Source: CAZGQY01 sp964528035 (GTDB lineage Bacteria > Pseudomonadota > Gammaproteobacteria > Methylococcales > UBA1147). From it: a stretch of DNA of 64,000 nt. The DNA is taken from positions 6,968 through 70,967 of the forward strand of contig CAZGQY010000002.1 in assembly GCA_964528035.1 (NCBI GenBank), read 5' to 3'. Of this stretch, positions 7,881 through 15,847 are shown one piece after another. Both the position numbers and the translations under genes were made by a program. The first letter of the stretch is position 1. Each line of letters begins with the position of its first letter. The notes below the pieces were generated by a model. That model did no database searches and had not been told where the DNA came from. It worked only from the letters and a program-made list of their open reading frames with translations.

Positions 7881-8156
7881 CGCTGCCGGCCAGGGAAAGT
7901 GAATACGAAGGCTGGTAGTCCCCGGGAGGCGTAGGTCATGTTGGATACCCGTCGTGCGGAGCGCCAGAGGGGATCCGAAATTACATCCGAAACGCCGTTC
8001 CGCCATTTGAGGCAGTCCTGGCGTAACGTTTATGAAGTACTATGTGGAGCCGTGACGAACGCAGGGCAGCCGGGGCTCAATGGTTGTCGCGTAGGCGAGT
8101 CGATTCTGGTTGACTCAGATGTCCCGAAATCTTTCAGGAGGTAGCGACTCGCTTAT
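7881..8156 (+). repeat. Direct repeat copy C (276 bp), pair of 424-699
   Basis: Gap-free partner of copy A in direct orientation; differences are confined to a few bases at the ends (for example GACTCA in place of GACTCG at 8111-8117). The near identity over more than 200 bp indicates recent duplication or gene conversion. The pair could mediate excision of the intervening DNA by homologous or site-specific recombination. Confidence 0.9.
8096..8117 (+). other. Candidate tyrosine-recombinase core site (copy C)
   Basis: Left arm CGAGTCGA (8096-8103), centre TTCTGG, right arm TTGACTCA (8110-8117). It has the same left arm and centre as copy A; the last base of the right arm is changed, which slightly weakens the dyad. 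Confidence 0.4.
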
Positions 8157-8376
8157 TCTTAGTTATGGGCTTTTAAATTTACCATCATGGCCGTTTCGGC
8201 ACTTCATTTACGTTTCTTGCCATGGGCTGTCTATGGCCATGGGGTAACTGTTGTAAGTCTGACGAGAAATTGAAAAGTATGGAATAATTTATTGACATAG
8301 TTCATATTATCGAGTCGAATCTCAAGGCCTATTCTTCCCGCTTTGATTTATTCACGACCAATGCTAAGATAGTGGC

Positions 8377-8724
8377 ATGCGGAAATTCTTGTCGGTACTT
8401 CTAATGGTTGCCATCTACTGGACGTCCACCTGGATGGTGACGGACATTCACGATGTTCTTTCAACCGACGGTGATCAACCGCACCCGATTTTTTCCGTCT
8501 TTTCCACCGATCTCGGGACAATTCTTCAGTCAGATGCGGACGATACTTCCCCATCTGAATGCCAAGTATGCAGTTATGACCACGGTGGTCATTTTGGTCA
8601 AATGCTGACTGCAACCCCTCAAATTCTTAACTTCAATCCAATTTACGGAGAATCTGGTTCTTATTATCCATCGAACTGGTTTTCCCTTACCCTGCCCCCA
8701 AAATACCGTCCGCCAATCACCTAA
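8377..8724 (+). CDS. Small exported protein at the head of the metal-resistance island
   Basis: A 115-residue protein with an N-terminal signal segment (MRKFLSVLLMVAIYWTS) and a central C-x-V-C-S-Y-D-H-G-G-H cluster suited to binding a soft metal ion. Small periplasmic proteins with Cys/His clusters often precede czcCBA-type operons (CzcI-like). That position, about 450 bp before czcC, is the main argument for a metal-related role. I do not recognise a named family. Confidence 0.55.
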   Translation: MRKFLSVLLMVAIYWTSTWMVTDIHDVLSTDGDQPHPIFSVFSTDLGTILQSDADDTSPSECQVCSYDHGGHFGQMLTATPQILNFNPIYGESGSYYPSNWFSLTLPPKYRPPIT

Positions 8725-9169
8725 CGGCGTCATTCTAAGGCTGTCTGTGCAGTAGTAGAAACGTGCAATTAGCGTTGTGTTTGGCAGGTCATAATCGGAC
8801 AATCGACCTCGCACTGAATCCGAATGTTCCGGATACAGTCGGTCTGCGATTTAAATAGTTCCGATTCACACTAAACTCCTGATGAAGATCTGATTTATTC
8901 GAAGATTTTCGCGATACCGGGATGATTCGCCAAAACCAATCAACTTAACGATTGATTTCATACGCTTGACCGCGAAGGTTTCCTGTCCACACGACACTTC
9001 CGCCTCTCAGGGATTTGTTAATCTCCCTACGCACACTGCTTAGTCGGTAGAAATACGCCCTTTCAGATCGATCAATGGCCCTGCGTAGCAGGACAACTCT
9101 TCTGCACGATCTCGTTATTCTCAGGCAACCGCCTGGAAATTTGTTTGTATTAACCGATCGGAATTTTTT
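8725..9169 (+). other. Intergenic stretch before czcC
   Basis: About 445 bp with no convincing gene; a minus-strand frame (8945-9199) overlaps the czcC start and matches no family. It presumably holds the promoter and operator of the efflux operon. No regulator gene is adjacent, and I could not identify a specific operator. Confidence 0.4.
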
Positions 9170-10601
9170 ATGAGCGCTAAATATTTTTGCTTCCGTCAAC
9201 CAGTTTCACCCGTCACCGGTTGTGGCATCTGTTTTCAAAACAACAATGTTTTAGGATTAACACGACCTGGAAAATTATTCATTATTCTTTTCGGTTTCGC
9301 TTTGCAAGTCATAATTCCTGTAAACAGCGAACCGCTTAAACTCGAGTACACCTCGCCTCCATCGCCTGACATGCCGGCGAAATCAATCGAGATTAATGAA
9401 CCCCGCGGGGAGTTATCGTTGGCTACGGCTTTGTCGCTGGCTTTGTCGCACAATCCAACACTAGCTGCTGCATCCCGAGAAATCCAAGTACAGGATGGAG
9501 TCGTCCAGCAAGCGGGACTTCTGCCTAACCCGGTATTCGGCGTATCGGCTCAGAACTTCGCAAATTCAAGATTGCAGGGAGTTGACGGTGATGCGCTTAA
9601 TTGGAGCCTTTCTCAAACTGTTCTGCTCGGCGGTAAGCGCGCCAAAGCGATCCGGGTCGCGGAGCTTGGTCGGGAGCTTTCCGTATGGGACTACGAAAGC
9701 AAACGAATGGATCTATTAGCCGAAGTTGTGCTGAGTTATATCGGTCTTGTAAAGGCTCAGCAGGGATTGAAACTTGCCGATGGCCTGGTAAAGCTTGCCG
9801 ACCATATGATGGAGGCGGTCACTGTCCGTGTCAAAGTCGGCGAAACTTCACCAGTGGATGAGACACGCGCCCGGGTAAGTCTGGCTTCCATACAAATCGA
9901 AAAGCAGCGCGCGGAGCGAGCATTGGCAACGGCGCGAAAACGGCTGGCGGCCACCTGGGGCAGTGCCTCTCCGGAATTTGAAGTTGCCCAAGGCCAACTG
10001 GAAACGGCAAAACCAATTCCTTCTTTCAGTGCTTTGATGGATCGCATTGCTCAAAACCCCCAATCTTGCCCGCTGGGCCAGCGAGACGATTCAGAGACAG
10101 GCGTCCATTGATCTGGCTAGTAGCCGTGCGATTCCGAATCTGACGATCAGCCTCGGGGTTCAGCAATACCTAAAGACCGGTGACAATGCTTTAGGTGCGG
10201 GAATTTCGATACCCATACCCCTTTTCAACCGCAATCAGGGCAATATTCTCCAGGCCAACCGGCGTTTCGACAAAGCCCTGGATCGACAACGGGAAACTCA
10301 AGTTTTGGTCAGCACAACTCTGAATACAATCTATCAGCAATTTTCCGCTGACTACGCCGAGCTCAGCATTCTTGAAACAACGGTCCTGCCGGGTGCGCTA
10401 AGCGCCTTCGAGGCCGTGCAGGAAGGTTATCGCCGGGGCAGATTTAACCTGTTGAATGTACTCGATACACAGCGCACGCTGTTTGACGCCAAAATACAGC
10501 ATCTAAGGGCTTTGGCAAGTTATCACCAATCGAGGATCAAGATACAGCGTTTGATCGGAGAGCCTCCTGAAACGGCGCAAAGCTTGGAGGTCAAAAATTG
10601 A
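9170..10601 (+). pseudogene. czcC: CzcC-like outer membrane efflux protein with a frameshift
   Basis: Two frames together encode a TolC/CzcC-type outer membrane channel of RND efflux. The first frame (9170-10111) has the signal region and first OEP repeat; the second (frame of 10047-10601) continues with N-L-A-R-W-A-S-E-T-I-Q-R-Q-A and the second OEP repeat, ending in typical L-I-G-E-P-P. The switch maps to the run CCCCC at 10057-10061: removing one C restores a continuous reading frame through A-Q-N-P-N-L-A-R. This is either a single-base insertion (a true or phase-variable inactivation) or a sequencing error in a homopolymer. The coding sequence otherwise looks undamaged. czcB follows with a GGAGG site inside the czcC end. 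Confidence 0.85.
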
Positions 10602-12079
10602 AAAATCTACAAGCAGTTGCATGCCAGATGCTCAATATTCCATTCACGATGACAGTCGGTCAAAAATCAGGCGGCCTTCCATCGGAACCACCAGTGAGCT
10701 TTGGATCTTCAGTCAGAACAGATAAGCGAGTCGAAATCATGGATCATTTAGAAAGTAGCTTAATAAGCCCCCTGATAGGCTTAATTCTTCTTATTCTTGT
10801 ACCTATTCATGGGCAAACAAACCAACTGGATTACAAGAATTCTAATCCGACGATGCCAAATAAGGAACACGTGAACGAAATTGAGGAGCAACACGCACAC
10901 GACAAACATGCTAACGAAAGCGGCAAAAACGCCCGTGAAGGCGAAAATCATAACGATCATGATGTCGGTAAAGAAAAAATGGACCATGAAAACGAACAAG
11001 ACGAGCATAACTCGCTCAAATTCAGTCCGGATGTACTTAAAGAGTTTGCCATCAAATTGGCACAAGCGAATTCCGGGTCCATTAGGGAAACATCGCTCCT
11101 GTCGGGCGAAGTAGTTGTTGCTCCCGACAAGCTTTTTCACGTTATCCCTCTGGCGGCCGGCGTGGTCCGCAAAGTCTTCAAACAATTAGGTGACAGCGTC
11201 AAACAAGGCGATTTATTGGTAACGCTTTCCAGTCGGGAACTGGCTAATGCTAAAACAAAGCTCGTTGCTGCCAACAGCCTCTTGCGGTTAGCTGACGCGA
11301 GTCTGAAACGGGAGCGCGAACTGTATAAGAAAAAGGTCACGGCTAAACGGGAATATCTTGAAGCAAAACAGGCTCAAACTAAGGCGGCTATCGAGCTTAA
11401 ATCAGCCAAACAAGGCCTTTTGGCCTTAGGGTTATCCATCCAGGATGTAGTTTCAGTCCTTCGTTCTAGTGGCGACGATTTGACGCGTTATGAACTTCGT
11501 TCTCCGGCAGAGGGCATCATCATTTATAAACACGCAGTTCATGGTGAAATTCTGAACACTGAAATCAAAGCTTTCACTATCGCGGATCTGGATCGGGTAT
11601 GGATTAATTTGACCGTTTATCAAAAGGATTTGCCTCTTATTCATAAAGGTCAGGCCGTACTGATCTCTACACGCCATGGTTCGTCGGCGGAACAGTCAGA
11701 ATTTCGCGGTGTTATCGATTGGATCAGCCCGACCCTTTCCGAATCCACCCGCAGCGGCACGGCGCGGGTCATACTTGATAATGTAAACAGGCGATGGCGT
11801 CCCGGGTTGTTCGTGAATGGAGCAGTTGTCATAGCTAAAACCGCAGCCAAAGTCGTCATTCCGCGAAGCGCATTGCAGAATATTGAAGACCGGACCGTGG
11901 TCTTCGTCCAGGAAGGCGACGAATTCGAGCTGCGGCCGGTACAACTGGGCCGAACAGACACCCACCGGGTAGAAATCGTGCAAGGTCTTGAGTCGGGCGA
12001 AACCTTTGTCAGCAAAAATGCTTTTACTCTCAAAGCACAAATGTCAAAGAGTGCATTTGGCGGCGGACACTCGCATTAG
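10598..12079 (+). CDS. czcB: CzcB-like periplasmic adaptor (membrane fusion protein)
   Basis: RND adaptor with the usual order: signal/anchor, His-rich metal-binding linker, lipoyl-like half-motifs flanking a helical hairpin, beta-barrel, and a membrane-proximal domain ending near the C-terminus in a G-E-T-F-V-S-K-N-A-F-x-L-K segment. The stretch after the signal is very rich in His, Asp and Glu (EEQHAHDKHANE and onward), fitting binding of Zn/Cd/Co. Two starts are possible. TTG 10598 has a perfect GGAGG seven bases upstream and overlaps the czcC stop. ATG 10739 starts a cleaner signal peptide (residue 48 of the longer form). I list the longer one but the signal peptide argues for 10739. Confidence 0.85.
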   Translation: MKNLQAVACQMLNIPFTMTVGQKSGGLPSEPPVSFGSSVRTDKRVEIMDHLESSLISPLIGLILLILVPIHGQTNQLDYKNSNPTMPNKEHVNEIEEQHAHDKHANESGKNAREGENHNDHDVGKEKMDHENEQDEHNSLKFSPDVLKEFAIKLAQANSGSIRETSLLSGEVVVAPDKLFHVIPLAAGVVRKVFKQLGDSVKQGDLLVTLSSRELANAKTKLVAANSLLRLADASLKRERELYKKKVTAKREYLEAKQAQTKAAIELKSAKQGLLALGLSIQDVVSVLRSSGDDLTRYELRSPAEGIIIYKHAVHGEILNTEIKAFTIADLDRVWINLTVYQKDLPLIHKGQAVLISTRHGSSAEQSEFRGVIDWISPTLSESTRSGTARVILDNVNRRWRPGLFVNGAVVIAKTAAKVVIPRSALQNIEDRTVVFVQEGDEFELRPVQLGRTDTHRVEIVQGLESGETFVSKNAFTLKAQMSKSAFGGGHSH

Positions 12080-12099
12080 ATTTCGGGAGAATTTATAAC

Positions 12100-15000
12100 A
12101 TGATTGATAAAATAATTGCGTTTTCATTGCAAAGCCGAATGCTGGTGATCGCCATGGCGGTGCTGATTATGGCCGCTGGATATAGCAGCTACCAAAACCT
12201 TCCGGTGGATGCATTCCCCGACGTTTCTCCCAACCTGGTGCAAATATTTACGGTCACCGAAGGCTTGGCGCCGGAGGAAATCGAAATGTACGTCACGTAC
12301 CCGGTGGAAGCGGCGATGACCGGGTTGCCAGGGATTCAAAAAATCCGTTCGGTCTCCAATTTCGGGCTATCGGTGGTCAATATTTATTTCGAAGACGATA
12401 TGGACATTTACTTTGTCCGTCAACTGGTCAACGAACGCCTGCGAGAAGCCCGCGATCAGATCCCCGGAGGATTTGGTGAACCGGGGATGGGACCTATTTC
12501 CACCGGTATGGGCCTGGTGCTGTTTTACTATCTGAAAGATGACACGGGAAAATATACGTTGGAAGAACTCCGAACCTTTCAGGATTGGATCGTCAAATTC
12601 AATCTGCAAACCGTCAAGGGTGTGACCGAGGTACTCGGTATCGGCGGTTTCGAAAAACAGTTTCAGATTGTCGTACACCCGGAGTCTCTACTACGCTACG
12701 ACGTGACCCTCAGCGATATTATTGATCGCGTTAAAGCCAATAATCTGAACGTCGGCGCTCAGTACCTGGAAAAAAATGCTGAGCAGTTCATTATCCGCTC
12801 GGTCGGATTAGCGACGGGAATTCCCGATATCAACAACATCATTATTAAAACCGTGGATGGTCGTCCGGTTTATCTAAGGAGTATCGCCGATGTCAAAATC
12901 GGTGGCGCCATCCGCCGGGGTTTACAAACCCGCAATGGCGAGGGTGAAGTAGTCGCGGGCATGGCCATTAAACTTTTCGGTACCAACGCGTCGACCGTCA
13001 TTGAGCGGGTGGAAAACCGGATCTCGGAAATCAATAAGAGCCTACCCGATGGCGTCAATATTGTGCCCTATTATCAGCAGAAGGATATCGTCGAAGCGGC
13101 GGTCAGCACAGTCAGGAGTGCTCTGATTCAAGGCATCGTCCTGGTGGCTTTAGTGCTTTTTGCGTTTATGGGCGGATTCCGGCCCAGTTTGGTAGTGGCC
13201 ATGGCTATCCCGTTTTCGGTGCTTTTCGCCTTTATCGCCATGGGCCGGTTGGAAATGTCCGCCAACCTGATGTCACTGGGTGGCCTGGCCATCGCCATCG
13301 GCATGATGGTGGACGGTACTATTGTCATGGTGGAAAATGTCGACCGAATGCTGCGCGAAGCCGATCCGAACGAACCCCGACTGCATGTCGTTGGCCGAGC
13401 CTGCCGGGAGGTTGGGCAACCGATTCTGTTCGCCATCTCCATCATCATTATCGTGTTTCTGCCGCTATTTACCCTGGAAGGTGTGGAAGGTAAGACCTTT
13501 CGGCCCCTCGCCTATACCGTCGCTCTGGCGATGCTGGGTTCTTTGATCTATGCGTTATTTTTAGCGCCAGTGTTTTCAGATCTGATCATGCGAAAGGAAA
13601 AGCCCCGCGCCGATGGCAAGCCGAACCTGGATGTGCGTATTCTTAATGCGATCCTTAAACCCTACCGCCCGATGGTTGCTTATTTCGTTGACAACCGAAA
13701 AATGGCGATCGCGCTTTCGGGAGGGCTTTTTCTAATCGGCGCCGTGCTTTTTCCTTTTCTCGGCGCGGAATTTACCCCGAAACTGCGCGAAGGCACCATT
13801 GTTGTACGTCTCACCATGGCGCCATCCATCGCTATCACTGAAAGCAGACGCAACACCTTGATCGTTGAGCGTCGTTTGTTAAAGATCCCTGAAGTGATCG
13901 AAACCACTAGCCGCGTTGGCCGTGGGGAAGTTGGCGCCCATGCCGACCCGATCAATTCGGCGGAAATGTATGTGATCTTAAAGCCCAAGGACGAATGGCG
14001 ACGCCCGGGCGATCAAGAGTTTATCGAAAATGAGATTCGAAACACGGTGAGCGAACTGCCGGGTATTACCGCTAACATTACCCAGCCCATCGAAATGACC
14101 GTTGATGAACTATTGGAAGGGGTGCGGGCCGAGTTGGCAATCAAACTGTTCGGCGACGATTTAGGCATCTTGAAAAAGAAAGCCGATGAAATCGCGGCCG
14201 TAGTTAGACAGGTGCGTGGCGCCGCCGATCTTCAGGTCGATCAGGTCTCCGGCACACCCCAACTGGTGATTCGCCCGGATCGCCATGCTATTGCCCGCTA
14301 CGGTTTGAATCTGGCCGATATCCAGGAAGTCATTCGAAGTGCGGTGGGTGGTGTCACCGCCGGTCAGGTTTTCGAAGGGATTCGCCGCTTCGATATCTAT
14401 GTGCGCTATGAAACCGATGCACGCGATACCGCGGAAGCGATTCAAAACATTCTCATCACCGGACCGGACGGTATCCGGGTGCCTCTTTCGCAATTGGCCA
14501 CGGTCAAGGAAATCGTCGGTCCGCGTCAGATCACCCGCGAAAATAACCAGCGGTTTATTACCGTCCAGGCCAATGTGATCGATCGCGATATTGTTTCTTT
14601 CGTGGAAGAAGCGCAGCAGGCAATCGACGATAAAGTAAAGTTACCGCCGGGCTATCTAACCACCTGGGGCGGGCAGTTTAGGTTGCAACAGGAAGCGAAT
14701 AAGCGATTAGCGGTGGTCATTCCGGTGACTTTGTTGATCATTTCACTGCTGCTTTATACCAGTTTCAATTCGATTAAGAATGCTGCACTGATATTGTTAA
14801 ATATCCCCTTAGCGCTAGTGGGCGGTATCATCGCTCTGTGGATCAGTGGGCAAAACCTGTCGGTGCCTTCTTCGGTAGGCTTTATCGCCCTGTTCGGCAT
14901 TGCACTTGAAAACGGCATGGTGCTGGTTACTTATCTCAATCAACTGGTGCGTAACGGTATGCCGATCGATGAAGCCTCAATCAGTGGCGCTTGTCTCCGG

Positions 15001-15231
15001 GTACGGCCGGTATTGATGACAGCGGTAACTACAGCGCTGGGGCTTTTACCCCTATTGGCAGCGTCGGGGACCGGTAGCGAAGTCCAGCGTCCTCTTGCGA
15101 CCGTTGTGGTTGGAGGTCTGGTCACATCGACTTTACTAACGCTGTTGGTCATTCCAGCGCTCTATAAATGGTTCGCGCCAACCGCAGGGTTGAATCAGTC
15201 GTCGAATATTAATGAGGAGACACAAGGATGA
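12100..15231 (+). CDS. czcA: CzcA-like heavy-metal RND transporter
   Basis: A 1043-residue inner-membrane proton/metal antiporter of the HME-RND family, full length, with two large periplasmic loops and twelve predicted membrane helices. The family signature in helix 4 is SLGGLAIAIGMMVDG followed by VMVEN (about residues 390-415), and the second half carries VGFIALFGIALENGMVLV. This helix-4 motif, with G in VDG, is unlike the Cu/Ag CusA version (VDA) seen at 21586 and points to divalent cations (Zn, Co, Cd or Ni); exact specificity cannot be read. It is cotranscribed with czcB (20-bp gap, GGGAG site) and overlaps the next gene by ATGA. Confidence 0.93.
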   Translation: MIDKIIAFSLQSRMLVIAMAVLIMAAGYSSYQNLPVDAFPDVSPNLVQIFTVTEGLAPEEIEMYVTYPVEAAMTGLPGIQKIRSVSNFGLSVVNIYFEDDMDIYFVRQLVNERLREARDQIPGGFGEPGMGPISTGMGLVLFYYLKDDTGKYTLEELRTFQDWIVKFNLQTVKGVTEVLGIGGFEKQFQIVVHPESLLRYDVTLSDIIDRVKANNLNVGAQYLEKNAEQFIIRSVGLATGIPDINNIIIKTVDGRPVYLRSIADVKIGGAIRRGLQTRNGEGEVVAGMAIKLFGTNASTVIERVENRISEINKSLPDGVNIVPYYQQKDIVEAAVSTVRSALIQGIVLVALVLFAFMGGFRPSLVVAMAIPFSVLFAFIAMGRLEMSANLMSLGGLAIAIGMMVDGTIVMVENVDRMLREADPNEPRLHVVGRACREVGQPILFAISIIIIVFLPLFTLEGVEGKTFRPLAYTVALAMLGSLIYALFLAPVFSDLIMRKEKPRADGKPNLDVRILNAILKPYRPMVAYFVDNRKMAIALSGGLFLIGAVLFPFLGAEFTPKLREGTIVVRLTMAPSIAITESRRNTLIVERRLLKIPEVIETTSRVGRGEVGAHADPINSAEMYVILKPKDEWRRPGDQEFIENEIRNTVSELPGITANITQPIEMTVDELLEGVRAELAIKLFGDDLGILKKKADEIAAVVRQVRGAADLQVDQVSGTPQLVIRPDRHAIARYGLNLADIQEVIRSAVGGVTAGQVFEGIRRFDIYVRYETDARDTAEAIQNILITGPDGIRVPLSQLATVKEIVGPRQITRENNQRFITVQANVIDRDIVSFVEEAQQAIDDKVKLPPGYLTTWGGQFRLQQEANKRLAVVIPVTLLIISLLLYTSFNSIKNAALILLNIPLALVGGIIALWISGQNLSVPSSVGFIALFGIALENGMVLVTYLNQLVRNGMPIDEASISGACLRVRPVLMTAVTTALGLLPLLAASGTGSEVQRPLATVVVGGLVTSTLLTLLVIPALYKWFAPTAGLNQSSNINEETQG

Positions 15232-15638
15232 AAAGAATTTATCTGGACCGAAGTGCTGTAACCGTGCTCTGGGTTATCCTGACACTATCTGCTTGCACTT
15301 TAATATCCACTGACCCAAGCCCAGAAAAACAGTTCGATATAGTCGCTGTACCCTCGGACCATGCCGTTCCTGAACGAATTATGGTAACCCCCACGGAATC
15401 CGGTTTTTTGATTACAGGCGTGGTACATAAAAAATCTCATGGTTCGGGCCACATTCGCGGTCATGTGGATATCGAGTTGATTTCATCCAAGGGACTCGTG
15501 TTAGCGATCGGCAGTACGCGTTATTTTCACCCTGGTCGAAGAATATGGGCTTTTAAATTTTCCATTGACATTAAAGTGGATAAGAATGAAGTCAAAAAGA
15601 TTATAGTGACTCATCATGCTCCGACCAAAGAAAATTAG
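15228..15638 (+). CDS. Small lipoprotein ending the czc operon
   Basis: A 136-residue protein whose start overlaps the czcA stop (ATGA), with a GGAGA site upstream. A lipobox L-S-A-C at about residues 20-23 predicts lipid attachment. The mature part carries several His (H-K-K-S-H-G-S-G-H-I-R-G-H) that could bind metal, and beta-rich sequence. Placement inside the efflux operon suggests a periplasmic accessory role. I do not recognise a characterised family. Confidence 0.6.
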   Translation: MKRIYLDRSAVTVLWVILTLSACTLISTDPSPEKQFDIVAVPSDHAVPERIMVTPTESGFLITGVVHKKSHGSGHIRGHVDIELISSKGLVLAIGSTRYFHPGRRIWAFKFSIDIKVDKNEVKKIIVTHHAPTKEN

Positions 15639-15662
15639 TAAGCTTTTCGGGTAACGGCTCTC

Positions 15663-15768
15663 CCCTCTATGAGTGATCTGTTCCGAAAGACGCCGTAAAT
15701 ACATCCATGTAGGCTTGGATGCGGCTTCCCTGCCGCATACACTTTCTCCACAGATCACCCATAGAGGG
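15663..15768. repeat. REP/MITE-like nested inverted repeat
   Basis: Terminal arms CCCTCTATGAGTGATCTG (15663-15680) and CAGATCACCCATAGAGGG (15751-15768) pair in 17 of 18 positions. Inside are two smaller hairpins, CATCCA/TGGATG and ATGCGGC/GCCGCAT. The internal CGCCGTAAATACATCCATG type of sequence is reminiscent of dispersed repeats in other gammaproteobacteria. It separates the czc operon from the P-type ATPase and could act as a transcript-end structure in both directions. No coding capacity. Confidence 0.7.
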
Positions 15769-15847
15769 CGGTTTCGGAAGGGGGCTAGTAGTTACCTTTT
15801 CGAAATCAATGCATACCGAACGAATTTAAACGGATCAATGAGCAACC

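Noticed and set aside
8201..8245. CCATGG repeats around 8220-8243 as a possible operator
   Set aside because: Short and GC-balanced; no consistent dyad spacing.
8163..15560. A 16-17-bp exact match (TATGGGCTTTTAAATTT) between about 8164 and about 15544
   Set aside because: Too short to separate from chance in 64 kb; the second copy lies inside a lipoprotein coding sequence.
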